Notes: generated from the letters alone by a model not told the origin. Counted from the stretch's first letter, positions 38,275-47,434 are shown. The stretch is DNA of 64,000 nt from Streptomyces sp. NBC_01197 (GCF_036010505.1 NZ_CP108569.1:3040001-3104000), one strand, 5' to 3'. Numbers and translations are program-made.

Positions 38275-39123
38275 ATGGAGAAGCGGAACTGGCTCATCAC
38301 CGGCGTCAGCACGGGCCTGGGGCGCGCTTTCGCGCAAGCCGCCCTGGCCGCCGGGCACACCCTCGTCGGCACCGTCCGTTCCGAGGAGGACCTGCGGGCC
38401 TTCGAAGAGCTCAGGCCCGGGCAGGCTCACGGCCGCATCCTGGACGTGACGGACGGTGACGCCGTCTCCGGCGCCGTCGCGGAGGTCGAGCGGAGCGTCG
38501 GCCCTCTGGACGTCGTCGTCGCCAACGCCGGCTACGGCCTGGAGGGAACCTTCGAGGAAACCCCGCTGGCCCACGTGCGACGGCAGTTCGAAGTCAACGT
38601 GTTCGGGGCAGTGGCCACCCTGCAGGCAGCACTGCCCCACATGCGCCGACGCCGCCGCGGACACCTGATGGCCGTCACCTCCATGGGCGGGCTCATGGCC
38701 GTGCCCGGCATGTCCGCCTACTGCGGCAGCAAGTTCGCCCTGGAAGGCATCCTGGAGGCGCTGGGCAAGGAAGTCGCGCACTTCGGAATCCATGTGACGG
38801 CGATCGAGCCCGGCTCCTTCCGCACCGACTGGGCCGGACGGTCCATGACACGTGCCGCGCGGACCGTCGACGACTACGACGAAATGTTCACCCCCATCCG
38901 CGAAGCGCGGCAGAAGGCCAGCGGGAACCAGCTGGGCAACCCGGCCAAGGCCGGGGAAGCGGTCGTGCGCATCACCTCGGTCGAGCAGCCGCCGGCCCAC
39001 CTCGTCCTGGGCTCGGACGCGCTGCGACTGGTCACCGCCGCGCGTACGGCTGTGGACGAGGACATCCGCGCATGGGAGACGCTCTCCCGCACGACCGACT
39101 TCGCCGACGGTGCTCAGCTCTGA
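38275..39123 (+). CDS. SDR family oxidoreductase
   Basis: Short-chain dehydrogenase of 282 aa. The cofactor loop is TGVSTGLGRAFAQAAL, followed by NAGYG, and the active site has SMGG...YCGSKFALEG. The start MEKRNWLITG follows TGGAGGA. The longer C-terminal part (VDDYDEMFTPIREARQKASG) is typical of SDRs in the 'oxidoreductase, SDR' group next to TetR genes. Its stop shares one base with the TetR start. Confidence 0.9.
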   Translation: MEKRNWLITGVSTGLGRAFAQAALAAGHTLVGTVRSEEDLRAFEELRPGQAHGRILDVTDGDAVSGAVAEVERSVGPLDVVVANAGYGLEGTFEETPLAHVRRQFEVNVFGAVATLQAALPHMRRRRRGHLMAVTSMGGLMAVPGMSAYCGSKFALEGILEALGKEVAHFGIHVTAIEPGSFRTDWAGRSMTRAARTVDDYDEMFTPIREARQKASGNQLGNPAKAGEAVVRITSVEQPPAHLVLGSDALRLVTAARTAVDEDIRAWETLSRTTDFADGAQL

Positions 39124-39737
39124 TGCCCGGCCACCACCCAGCGCGGAGCCGACGCACCACCGAACGCAAGGGGGACGTCCGGGAGCGGGCCATCCTCGAC
39201 ACCTGCGAAGCCCTGCTGGCGCAAAAGGGCTACGACGCCATGACCGTCGGCGACATCGCGCAGGGCGCCGGCATCACACGCGGCGCCCTGTACTTCTACT
39301 TCGGCTCCAGGCAAGAAGTGGTCACGGCGCTCGTGGCCCGGACCGTCGAGCACCTGTGGGAACGGTCCCGGGTCACCGCGCAGACCGACGAGCCACGCCA
39401 GGCCATCGCGGCAGCCATGCAGCGCACGGTCGAGTTGTGGAACGAGCACGGCCTGGTCATGCGCACGGCCATCGACCTGTCGTTGACCGTGCCGGAGATC
39501 GGCGAGCTGTGGAGCCACACGGCTGACTTGTTCATCGCCGCCATCACCGCAGTCCTGGAACGGGCCGGCATCCAGGCCGGCGCCGAACCGGACCAAGCCT
39601 CAGCGATGGCACGCGCCTTGTGCTGGATGATCGAGCGGACCTTTTACCACGCCTCACAGGAATCCCGCGAGAAGCTCCAAGAGGCGTCCGCGACATGCGA
39701 ACACATCTGGCTGACCAGCGCCGGTCTGACCACCTGA
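39123..39737 (+). CDS. TetR family transcriptional regulator
   Basis: Regulator of 204 aa with helix-turn-helix at about residues 40-62 (TVGDIAQGAGITRGALYFYFGSRQEVV). The C-terminal domain (LVMRTAIDLSLTVPEIGELW) resembles the EthR-like ligand domain. The ATG overlaps the SDR stop, so regulator and enzyme are made together. This suits autoregulation through the palindrome at 38202-38228. Confidence 0.88.
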   Translation: MPGHHPARSRRTTERKGDVRERAILDTCEALLAQKGYDAMTVGDIAQGAGITRGALYFYFGSRQEVVTALVARTVEHLWERSRVTAQTDEPRQAIAAAMQRTVELWNEHGLVMRTAIDLSLTVPEIGELWSHTADLFIAAITAVLERAGIQAGAEPDQASAMARALCWMIERTFYHASQESREKLQEASATCEHIWLTSAGLTT

Positions 39738-39982
39738 GCCATCTGCCAAGCACGCGGCCCGGTCTCCCAGTTGTCCGACTCCGCACAACTCGCCGCTGCC
39801 GGTCGTGGGCGCGGCGAGGCGCGGAGCCATGGCTGACACCCTCACTGACGCGGGACGGCGTCCCGGTCGGTGCAGCTGAACTGAAGCTTCTTCAGAGGGA
39901 AGTCGGGGGTCGGTCCGTGTGCGTCACCGGGGTATCCGTGGGTTCGACAGGAATGTGTGGGGTGAGGCGTTGCTGCGCAGGC

Positions 39983-40714
39983 CTATCCCTGGGCGGTGGG
40001 GCGAACGACGATGTCGCCTACATCGACACCGTCCGGCTGTTCGATGGCGAAGGCGATGGCGCGGGCCACCGCGTCCGGCGAAAGAGCGATCTCCATCATC
40101 TTGTCGATCTGGTCCTTCACAGCCGGATCCATGCGCTCTGCGAAGTCCGTGCGGACTGCGCCGGGCGAGACGACGGTCACGCGCAGGCTGTCGCCGGCCT
40201 CCTGGCGCAGGCCCTCGGAGATGGTGCGCACGGCGTTCTTCGTGCCGGCGTACACCGATTGGAGCGGCACGATGCGCAGTCCGGCGGTGGACACGGTGTT
40301 GACGAAGTGCCCGAAGCCCTGCTCCCGGAAGACGGGAAGGGCTGCGGCGATCCCGTACAGGACCCCTTTGAGGTTGACGTCGATCATCTCCTCCCAGTCC
40401 TCGACGCGCAGGTCATCCAGACGGGAGATCAGACCGATCCCGGCATTGCTGACGAGGACGTCGAGCTTGCCGTATCGATCGCGTGCCAGCGTGACGAGGC
40501 CGGAAAGGTCCTCGTGTCGCGTCACGTCCGTGCGGGCCCAGGCGGCTTCACCGCCGGCCTTTTCGATGCGGGCGGCCAGGGCCTCAAGACGCTCCGGACG
40601 GCGTGCCCCGAGGACGATCTTCGCGCCGCGCTCGGCGAGCAGGAGCGCGGTCGCCTCACCGATGCCGCTGCTGGCGCCCGTGATCGCCACGACTTTGCCT
40701 TCGATTCCCGACAT
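39983..40714 (-). CDS. SDR family oxidoreductase
   Basis: Classical short-chain dehydrogenase of 243 aa: TGASSGIGEATALLLAERGA, SNAGIGL, and the YAGTKNAVRTISEGLRQE active site. The ATG at 40714 (MSGIEGKV) follows GGAAGGACC and is preferred over a start 13 codons upstream. It is divergent from a TetR gene, with two copies of one palindrome between them. Confidence 0.9.
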   Translation of the reverse strand: MSGIEGKVVAITGASSGIGEATALLLAERGAKIVLGARRPERLEALAARIEKAGGEAAWARTDVTRHEDLSGLVTLARDRYGKLDVLVSNAGIGLISRLDDLRVEDWEEMIDVNLKGVLYGIAAALPVFREQGFGHFVNTVSTAGLRIVPLQSVYAGTKNAVRTISEGLRQEAGDSLRVTVVSPGAVRTDFAERMDPAVKDQIDKMMEIALSPDAVARAIAFAIEQPDGVDVGDIVVRPTAQG

Positions 40715-40765
40715 GATGGACGGTCCTTCCAGTAGAGGAGTGGGGGCGGCCATGCCCTACAGTGA

Positions 40766-40785
40766 AAGTGGAGGCCCCGCCACTT
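40766..40785. promoter_or_regulatory. TetR operator candidate, copy 1
   Basis: AAGTGGAGGCCCCGCCACTT, an inverted repeat with 6-bp perfect arms, lies 52 bp before the SDR start. A second copy lies 30 bp away, centre to centre, about three helical turns. Confidence 0.75.
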
Positions 40786-40793
40786 CATCCACA

Positions 40794-40817
40794 CTAAGTG
40801 GCGGCCCCTCCACTTAG
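40794..40817. promoter_or_regulatory. TetR operator candidate, copy 2
   Basis: Perfect arms CTAAGTGG and CCACTTAG flank CGGCCCCT. The centre matches copy 1 except at the two bases next to the arms. It lies 27 bp before the TetR start, so it should overlap that promoter. Confidence 0.78.
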
Positions 40818-40843
40818 CAAATGGAGACAGGGGAGAGACATTG

Positions 40844-41434
40844 ATGGCCCGGGATGCAGGACGCCCGCTGAGGGCTGACGCACAGCGGAACCGGGACAAG
40901 ATCCTGGCCGCCGCGGTGCGCGTGTTCACTGAGGAGGGACTGGATGCGCACTTCGAGCGCATCGCCAGAGAAGCGGGCGTGGGAACCGGCACCCTCTACC
41001 GCAACTTCCCGACCAGGGAGGCTCTGATCGAGGCGGCGTACCGTAACGAAGTGGCCCGGCTGTGCGACGCCGTCCCCGGCCTCCTTGAGGCGATGTCGCC
41101 GCCTGAGGCCCTGCGAGCCTGGACTCGCCGCTTCATCGACTACGCCACCGCCAAACTCGGCATGGCCGACGCCCTGCGAGCCGTCGTCAACTCGGGAACC
41201 AATCCCTACGCCGACAGTCACGAGATGATCCAGGCCGCGCTCTCCTCCCTCATGGACGCCAATACCGCTGCCGGAACGATCCGGTCCGACATCAGCCCGA
41301 CCGACATGTTCGCCGCCCTCGCCGGTATCGCCCTCACCTCGGCCAAGCCCGAGCAGCGAGACCAGGCCGAACGCCTCCTCGACCTCACCCTGGACGGACT
41401 GAAACCTGCTCCGTCGCGGCTCCCCGAGAACTGA
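40844..41434 (+). CDS. TetR family transcriptional regulator
   Basis: Regulator of 196 aa; helix-turn-helix near residues 36-58 (FERIAREAGVGTGTLYRNFPTREALI). This N-terminal pattern with GTLYRNFP is that of the SCO4850/BlcR-type group whose genes often sit beside SDR genes. The ATG at 40844 follows GGGGAGAG; a TTG one codon earlier is possible. It likely represses itself and the divergent SDR. Confidence 0.88.
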   Translation: MARDAGRPLRADAQRNRDKILAAAVRVFTEEGLDAHFERIAREAGVGTGTLYRNFPTREALIEAAYRNEVARLCDAVPGLLEAMSPPEALRAWTRRFIDYATAKLGMADALRAVVNSGTNPYADSHEMIQAALSSLMDANTAAGTIRSDISPTDMFAALAGIALTSAKPEQRDQAERLLDLTLDGLKPAPSRLPEN

Positions 41435-41480
41435 CGGCAGAAGCCCGGACATCATCGAGGCTGCTGTTCAGCGGCCTGTT

Positions 41481-41505
41481 CCAGTAGTGCTCGCGCGAGT
41501 ACTGG
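41481..41505. terminator. Bidirectional hairpin between TetR and MFS genes
   Basis: Arms CCAGTA/TACTGG and CTCG/CGAG pair around a CG-rich centre, with three unpaired bases. It lies between two convergent genes and could end both transcripts. Confidence 0.5.
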
Positions 41506-41507
41506 AC

Positions 41508-42650
41508 TTAGGCGGCCCGCACTCGCCGTGCCCCCGCTGTCACCAGGGCGACCCCCATCAGCGCACCGCTCACCCACACCGGCGCCCGGTAGCCGAATCC
41601 GGCGTCCAGGGCCAGGCCGCCCGCCCAAGGCCCCAGCGTGGCGCCCAGGTTGAAGGCGGTCGTGGAGAAGGCGCCCGCGAGGCTCGGGGCTTCGGGGGCC
41701 TGGTCGAGGACGCGGGCGATCAGAGCCGTCCCCGTACCGAACGCGAACGCCCCCTGGGCCAGGATCAGGGCGAGGGCCACCGGCGGGCTGCCCGCCGTCA
41801 GGGCCAGGGCGCTCCAGCCCAGAGCGAGGGCGACCATGCCGGAGGCGATGAGGGCCGTGGGGCGGAGATCTGCGAACCGGCCCGCCACGGTGACGCCGAG
41901 GAAGGACCCCACACCGAAGAGCGCGAGCGCGGCGGGTACCCAACCGGCCCCCAGACCGGTCTCCCTGGTGAGGAGCGGCTCCAGATAGGAGAACGTGCAG
42001 AAGGTCGCCCCCTGCACCAGGGCCATCGTGAGCAGGGTGAGCCGCAGGCGGGGGCGGGTCAGGACGCGCAGTTCGGTGCGGACGGGTACGGGTTCGGCGT
42101 CGGGCCGCCCCGCCGGGACGCTCCGTACGATCGCCAGGGCCGCCGGTACGGAGATGAGAGCGACCGCCCAGAACGCCGACCGCCAACCCCGCCACTCCCC
42201 CAGTACCGCCCCGGCCGGTACCCCGACGACGCAGGCGACCGTGACCCCGCCGACCACTACCGCCGTGGCGCGCGCCTTCAACTGCGCGGGAACCAGGGAG
42301 ACCGCCGTCGACAGGGCCACCGCCCAGAAGCCCGCGTTGGCGACGGCGCCGGCGAAACGGGTCGTGAGGAGCACTCCGTAACTCGGGGTGAGCGCACCGA
42401 GGATGTGCACGGCGACGAACACCGCGAGGAACAGCAGCAGCGCACGGCGCCGGGGCCAAGTGCGGCTGAACAGCGCCATGAGAGGCGCGCCGATCACCAT
42501 CCCGACGGCGAAGGCCGAGGTCAGCAGACCCGCTGCGGCCAGGGAGACGTTCAGGTCGGTGGCGATGCCCGAGAGGAGCCCGGACAGCATGAACTCCGAT
42601 GTGCCCTGGGCGAAGACCGCGAGCCCGAGGACGTAGACAGCAAATGGCAT
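41508..42650 (-). CDS. MFS drug exporter, chloramphenicol-efflux (Cmx/CmlR) type
   Basis: Twelve-helix proton/drug antiporter, 380 aa. The N-terminus MPFAVYVLGLAVFAQGTSEF, with helix 2 ending in SAFAVGMVIGAPLMALFSR, is close to that of Cml/Cmx chloramphenicol exporters found in Streptomyces and corynebacteria. The drug it really exports cannot be told from this. I use the ATG at 42650, which matches the family start; an ATG at 42695 would add 15 residues. It converges with the TetR gene. Confidence 0.85.
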   Translation of the reverse strand: MPFAVYVLGLAVFAQGTSEFMLSGLLSGIATDLNVSLAAAGLLTSAFAVGMVIGAPLMALFSRTWPRRRALLLFLAVFVAVHILGALTPSYGVLLTTRFAGAVANAGFWAVALSTAVSLVPAQLKARATAVVVGGVTVACVVGVPAGAVLGEWRGWRSAFWAVALISVPAALAIVRSVPAGRPDAEPVPVRTELRVLTRPRLRLTLLTMALVQGATFCTFSYLEPLLTRETGLGAGWVPAALALFGVGSFLGVTVAGRFADLRPTALIASGMVALALGWSALALTAGSPPVALALILAQGAFAFGTGTALIARVLDQAPEAPSLAGAFSTTAFNLGATLGPWAGGLALDAGFGYRAPVWVSGALMGVALVTAGARRVRAA

Positions 42651-43291
42651 GGGAGGGTGCACCCCTTGGTACGGAACAGTCGACGGAGCCGTCATGGACG
42701 GACAGGCCGGTGTGCGGGGATGCGGGCCGCGCCGGTCGTACGCGCCGGGAGCCGGCATACGTAAGGCCATGACGCCGTGACGCCGTGAGGCCGTGACGCG
42801 GAAGAATTCCCGGCTGAGCCAGCGGGGCATGACTCGGTGAACAGCGCTTCAGCGTGCAGCCGAGGAGGAAGTGGCGGCCCGTACCCGCGGTGGTCCGGCG
42901 GCGACAGAGCCGTGCGAAGAGCTGCCCCTGACCCCTGTCGGGTCAAGAAGAGCTGCCCCTGACCCCTGTCGGGTCAACTGGCCTCAGTCAGCAGGAACTC
43001 GGCCACCGGAGCACCGGTGGCCTCTGTCTGTCGGACTCGGGGCAGGCCATGGAAGTGACGGTATCCGGCCGGGTGGTCGCGGTGCCAGTGATTAACGCCG
43101 AGCTTGCACGGGCGGGGCCGCCCACGGCGTGACCAGAGCGAGGCGTCATCAAAGGAGGGCGGGATCAATGGAAGGCGTGAGCGGAGGATGTCATAAGAAC
43201 TGGGCTGCTCACGGGCCGCTTCGGCCACGTCGCGGCGACATCCAGGCGGCCCGTTTCCGCGTCGAACGCCGCCGCCTGAATCGCAAGGGGG
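42651..43291. other. Intergenic region right of the MFS exporter
   Basis: This 641-bp stretch contains no gene that I can support. It holds a tandem 31-bp duplication (42916-42977) and an open minus-strand frame (42974-43228) without ribosome site or known similarity. It could be decayed mobile DNA at the right side of the accessory block. Confidence 0.5.
42916..42977. repeat. Tandem 31-bp duplication containing a hairpin
   Basis: Two perfect copies start GAAGAGCTGCCCCTGACCCC and end TGTCGGGTCAA. Within each, TGACCC pairs with GGGTCA. No gene spans them. Confidence 0.85.
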
Positions 43292-43483
43292 TCACACGTG
43301 CTGCGGGGCTTCGTCCTTCAGCATCCCGCGGACCTGCTCGCGCAGCTCACTGCTGTCCGTGTGTCCGTGTACCGAAGCGGCGTGCTCGGACGCCGCGCGT
43401 ACGACTTCTTCCTCCTCGCCGCTGATGGTCAGCGTGCAACCGGATTCGCTGGGCATGTCCCGGCAGTCGGCGACCTTACGCAT
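43292..43483 (-). CDS. DUF1059 family small protein
   Basis: Small protein of 63 aa starting MRKVADCRDMPSESGCTLTI, the DUF1059 pattern with its paired cysteines. These proteins are widespread in actinomycetes and have no proven function. The ATG at 43483 follows TGGAGG and is preferred to a start far upstream. Confidence 0.85.
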   Translation of the reverse strand: MRKVADCRDMPSESGCTLTISGEEEEVVRAASEHAASVHGHTDSSELREQVRGMLKDEAPQHV

Positions 43484-43864
43484 GACTAACCTCCAGTCCG
43501 CCCCGCCGTCCCCCCCGCCGTACCGCCGGCCTGCGGGCACTGAAGCCAGGCCATGGGCCACGGGGAAGACATTGGGGCCACATTGGCCATATACCACCAA
43601 TATAGGTATTTCTTACCAAGAACACCAGCTTGCGGTCGTTCCGTCAGGTCGATGTAACGGACCCCGCCGGACGGCTGCCGCGTAGCACGGGACCGGAGTG
43701 TCCCCCTTCCTCCGCTTTCTCGTCACAGCGAGTCGACTCGCATGTCACAGGGGCGTCTTGATCGAACTTCGGTCAGAACAACCTGCCGGTGGGAGGACAC
43801 ATACCAAGCAGCAACGCCCGCTCAACCGGAGCGAGCGTGACGACACCGCTTCCCTGGAGTACCG
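43484..43864. other. Divergent intergenic region, DUF1059 / DUF4232
   Basis: This 381-bp gap has no gene. It includes an AT-rich segment at 43585-43625 with the inverted repeat ATACC/GGTAT (43591-43609), a likely promoter area for the DUF1059 gene, and a perfect 14-bp palindrome GCGAGTCGACTCGC (43728-43741) flanked by the direct repeats GTCACAG. Confidence 0.55.
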
Positions 43865-44581
43865 ATGCGCGTCAAGAAGATCTCCGCTCTCGCCCTCGTC
43901 GCCGCCGCCGCCGGCCTCTCGCTGACCGCGTGCGGCAGCAGCGACGGATCGAGCGCTTCCGCCGCCAACAACAGCAGCGCGTCCAGCACGGCGAGCGGCT
44001 CGACCGGGGGCCAGGGCTCGACCTCGGGCTCCCCGTCGTCCGGTTCTTCGGCGTCCAACTCCTCCGCCGGCGCCTCCTCCACCAACTCCTCGTCCGGTTC
44101 CTCCACCGGCTCCAGCACGGCCGGCAAGGTCGCCACCAAGAGCGAGTCCGCCGGGTCGGGCTCCAGGTGCGACGCCGACCACCTCGCCCTCAGCGCCACC
44201 TCGGCGGGCGTCAAGAACCAGATCGTGATCAACATGAAGAACACCGGTTCCGGCACGTGCAGCATGCACGGCTTCCCGGGCGTCCAGCTCATCGGCTCCG
44301 ACGGCCTGGGCGACACCGGCCCCAACGCCGCCCGCACCGACGCCTCAGGGTCCACCATGACCATCGCGCCCGGCGAGGAGACCCGCTTCCTGCTCCACTA
44401 CATCCCGGACACCAGCGGCTCGGGCAAGACCTACACCCGGCTCGACGTCACCCCGCCCAACGAGCGGGTCTCGGAGATCGTGAACCTCAACAAGCTGGCC
44501 ATCACCGTCTCCCCCTCCACCGGCAACGCCCCCGACGTCTACGTCGACCCGATCGGCTACCACACCGGCTCCGGCAAGTGA
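43865..44581 (+). CDS. DUF4232 domain lipoprotein
   Basis: Cell-surface lipoprotein of 238 aa. The N-terminus MRVKKISALALVAAAAGLSL leads to the lipobox LTAC with Cys23 as lipidation site. A Ser/Gly/Ala-rich linker (residues 24-95) is followed by the DUF4232 domain, a beta-sandwich common in streptomycetes and mycobacteria, here with two cysteines near its start (SRCDADHL, GTCSMHGFPG). The role is unknown; it is probably tethered at the outer face of the membrane. Confidence 0.9.
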   Translation: MRVKKISALALVAAAAGLSLTACGSSDGSSASAANNSSASSTASGSTGGQGSTSGSPSSGSSASNSSAGASSTNSSSGSSTGSSTAGKVATKSESAGSGSRCDADHLALSATSAGVKNQIVINMKNTGSGTCSMHGFPGVQLIGSDGLGDTGPNAARTDASGSTMTIAPGEETRFLLHYIPDTSGSGKTYTRLDVTPPNERVSEIVNLNKLAITVSPSTGNAPDVYVDPIGYHTGSGK

Positions 44582-44725
44582 CCCCAGGGGCTCCACGTAC
44601 ACCCTGGTCCAGCCAGGCGTACAACGTGCTGTTGTGGCCACGGACACGGCGGTTGTTTGACCGCAGGTGCACGGCTCGCTTTGATCTCGGGTGGCAACGC
44701 CAGGTTGTCCGGGCTGGGAAAACGG

Positions 44726-44785
44726 TGGGACATCCGCTGGGACATCCGTCGGGACATCCGGTAGGAAATCCGGCGGGACCGGGCC
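44726..44785. repeat. 12-bp tandem repeats before MFS gene
   Basis: Units TGGGACATCCGC, TGGGACATCCGT, CGGGACATCCGG and TAGGAAATCCGG follow in register, then a decayed fifth unit. They end 32 bp before the MFS start and may lie in its leader. Confidence 0.75.
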
Positions 44786-44817
44786 GGAGAGCAGAGTGAG
44801 CGGGAGGTGCGCTGAGC

Positions 44818-46074
44818 GTGGTGTCCAGGCAGGCGCTGGGACGGCAGTTCGGGTGGCTCTGGGCGGCATACGGGGTCAGCACGCTCGGTACATGGCTCGC
44901 GTTCGACTCGTTCTCCCTGATCGCGATCCTCGCACTGCACGCCGGAACGACCGAGGTGTCACTGCTGTCCGCAGCCGGGCTGGCGGTCGGTGCGGTGGTG
45001 GCCATGCCGCTCGGCCCGTGGGTGGACTTCCGCCGCAAGCGGCCGGTGATGATCGCGATGGACCTGATCCGGTTCGCCGCGCTGATGACCATCCCCGCCG
45101 CGTACGCGCTCGGCGGGCTCAGCTTCGCCCAGCTGCTGGTCGTGTCGGTCGTCGTCGGCGCGGCCGACATCACCTTCACCGCGGCGAGCGGGGCCTGTCT
45201 GAAGGCGCTCGTACGGCAGGAGGACCTGCTCATCGCGAACGGCCGGTTCGAGTCCACGACCTGGACCGCCACCATGCTCGGACCGCCGCTCGGCGGGGCC
45301 GCGATCGGGATGTTCGGCCCGGCGCTGACCGTACTCGCCAACGCGGTCAGCTACCTGCTCTCCGCCGCGGGGATCCGCGCGATCGGCGGCAAGGAGCCGC
45401 ATCCCGAGCGGGCCGCCGTACCGAGGCAGCGGTTGGGCGACCTGCTCGACGGCTGGCGGTACATCCTCAGCCACCCCACGCTGCGTCCGCTGTTCCTCAA
45501 CTCGATCCTCTTCAACGGCCTGATCATGGCGGCCTCCCCGCTGCTCTCCGTCCTCATGCTCAGCCAACTCGGGTTCGCCCCCTGGCAGTACTGTCTCGCC
45601 TTCGCGGTGCCGTGCGTCGGCGGTCTGATCGGCTCACGGGCGGCCCGCCGGCTCGTCACGCGGTACGGGCAGCACAGGGTGATGCTCGCCGCCGGGGTAC
45701 TGCGGGCGTGCTGGTCGCTCGGGCTGGCCTTCGTCCGGCCGGGCGTTGCCGGGCTGGTGCTCGTCATGGGCGTCGAGCTGGGCCTGATCGCCTGCTGTGG
45801 GGTGTACAACCCGGTGCTCGCCACCTACCGGCTGAACCACGCCGAACCGGGCCGGGTCGCCCGTACGCTGTCCGCATGGTCGGTCACCGGTAAAGCCACC
45901 ACTGCGGCCATAACGGCCCTGTGGGGCCTGCTGGCCGCGGCCACCGGCCCCCGCACCGCGATCGCGATCACCGGTCTGCTCCTCCTGGCGACCCCGCTGC
46001 TGCTGCCGCGCCGCGACCCCTCAGCACGGCCCGAACCGGAACCGGAACCGGAACCGGCCGGGAGCCCCGCGTGA
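44818..46074 (+). CDS. MFS transporter (MFS_3/EntS-like)
   Basis: Twelve-helix transporter of 418 aa. WLWAAYGVSTLGTWLAFDSF and the intracellular loop PLGPWVDFRRKRPVMIAMDL are typical of the MFS_3 group that includes enterobactin exporter EntS. The GTG start lies after GGAGGTGCG. The tail has a PEPEPEPEP run. The substrate is unknown, and no siderophore genes lie nearby. Confidence 0.87.
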   Translation: MVSRQALGRQFGWLWAAYGVSTLGTWLAFDSFSLIAILALHAGTTEVSLLSAAGLAVGAVVAMPLGPWVDFRRKRPVMIAMDLIRFAALMTIPAAYALGGLSFAQLLVVSVVVGAADITFTAASGACLKALVRQEDLLIANGRFESTTWTATMLGPPLGGAAIGMFGPALTVLANAVSYLLSAAGIRAIGGKEPHPERAAVPRQRLGDLLDGWRYILSHPTLRPLFLNSILFNGLIMAASPLLSVLMLSQLGFAPWQYCLAFAVPCVGGLIGSRAARRLVTRYGQHRVMLAAGVLRACWSLGLAFVRPGVAGLVLVMGVELGLIACCGVYNPVLATYRLNHAEPGRVARTLSAWSVTGKATTAAITALWGLLAAATGPRTAIAITGLLLLATPLLLPRRDPSARPEPEPEPEPAGSPA

Positions 46075-46150
46075 GGACGGCGGCGTAGGCGACTCGCCAC
46101 GTCAGAGCCCGCGTTGACAGGGCCCCGGCCCGTACCCGCACAAGTCCCGG

Positions 46151-47434
46151 TCAGGAGTTGGGTGCCACCTTCGACAGCCCGTTGATGATCCGGTCCATCG
46201 CGTCCCCGCCGGTCGGGTCGGTCAGGTTCGCCAGCATCTTGAGGGTGAACTTCATCAGCACCGGGTGGGTCAGGCCGCGCTCGGTGATCAGCTTCATCAC
46301 CTTCGGGTTGCCGATCAGCTTCACGAACGCGCGGCCCAGCGTGTAGTAACCGCCGTACGTCTCCTTGAGGACCTTCGGGTAGTTGTGCAGCGCCATCTCA
46401 CGCTGCGCGGGCGTCGCCCGCGCGGTGGCCTGGACGATCACGTCGGCCGCGATCTGGCCGGACTCCATGGCGTACGCGATGCCCTCGCCGTTGAACGGGT
46501 TGATCATGCCGCCCGCGTCACCGACGAGCAACAGGCCCTTGGTGTAGTGCGGCTGGCGGTTGAAGGCCATCGGCAGGGCCGCGCCGCGGATCGGCATCGT
46601 CATGTTGTCGGGGACGTAACCCCAGTCCTCCGGCATCGACGCGCACCACGTCTTCAGCACCTCACGCCAGTCCAGCTCCCTGAAGGCGGCCGAGGAGTCG
46701 AGGATGCCGAGGCCGACGTTGGAGGTGCCGTCACCCATGCCGAAGATCCAGCCGTACCCGGGGAGCAGCCGGTCCTGCGGACCGCGGCGGTCCCACAGCT
46801 CCAGCCAGGACTCCAGGTAGTCGTCGTCGTGACGCGGCGAGGTGAAGTACGTACGGACCGCGATCCCCATCGGCCGGTCGTCGCGGCGGTGCAGGCCCAT
46901 GCCGATGGAGAGGCGGGTGGAGTTGCCGTCGGCGGCGACAACCAGTGGGGCGTGGAAGGTGACCGGGGTCTTCTCCTCGCCCATCTTGGCGTTGACGCCG
47001 GTGATCCGGCCGGTGCGCGGGTCGGTGATCGGGGCGCCGACGTTGCAGCGCTCGTGCAGCCGGGCGCCCGCCTTCTGCGCCTGGCGGGCCAGCTGCTCGT
47101 CGAAGTCGTCACGCTTGCGGACCAGGCCGTAGTCCGGGTACGAGGCGAGTTCCGGCCAGTCCAGCTGGAGGCGTACGCCGCCGCCGATGATCCGCAGGCC
47201 CTTGTTCCGCAGCCAGCCCGCTTCCTCGGAGATGTCGATCCCCATGGAGACCAGCTGCTTGGTGGCGCGCGGGGTCAGCCCGTCGCCGCAGACCTTCTCG
47301 CGCGGGAAGGCGGTCTTCTCCAGGAGCAGGACGTCGAGTCCGGCCTTGGCCAGGTAGTACGCGGTCGTGGAGCCGGCAGGGCCTGCCCCGACGACGATCA
47401 CATCTGCGGTGTGCTCGGAGAGGGGCTCGGTCAC
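46151..47434 (-). CDS. Geranylgeranyl reductase family flavoprotein (MenJ-like)
   Basis: FAD-dependent isoprenoid reductase of 427 aa. It has VVGAGPAGSTTAYYLAKAG (FAD loop, Gly16-Gly21), the family motif VCGDGLTP and GDAGGMINPFNGEGIAYAMESG, the second FAD site. In mycobacteria the relative MenJ saturates one isoprene unit of menaquinone. Genomic nearness to menG and mqnC supports this role here, where partly saturated menaquinones such as MK-9(H4/H6/H8) are normal for Streptomyces. It is transcribed divergently from a GNAT gene, 100 bp away. Confidence 0.88.
   Translation of the reverse strand: MTEPLSEHTADVIVVGAGPAGSTTAYYLAKAGLDVLLLEKTAFPREKVCGDGLTPRATKQLVSMGIDISEEAGWLRNKGLRIIGGGVRLQLDWPELASYPDYGLVRKRDDFDEQLARQAQKAGARLHERCNVGAPITDPRTGRITGVNAKMGEEKTPVTFHAPLVVAADGNSTRLSIGMGLHRRDDRPMGIAVRTYFTSPRHDDDYLESWLELWDRRGPQDRLLPGYGWIFGMGDGTSNVGLGILDSSAAFRELDWREVLKTWCASMPEDWGYVPDNMTMPIRGAALPMAFNRQPHYTKGLLLVGDAGGMINPFNGEGIAYAMESGQIAADVIVQATARATPAQREMALHNYPKVLKETYGGYYTLGRAFVKLIGNPKVMKLITERGLTHPVLMKFTLKMLANLTDPTGGDAMDRIINGLSKVAPNS

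Noticed and set aside
42974..43228. 84-codon minus-strand frame as a gene or transposase piece
   Set aside because: No ribosome site and no motif that I can name.
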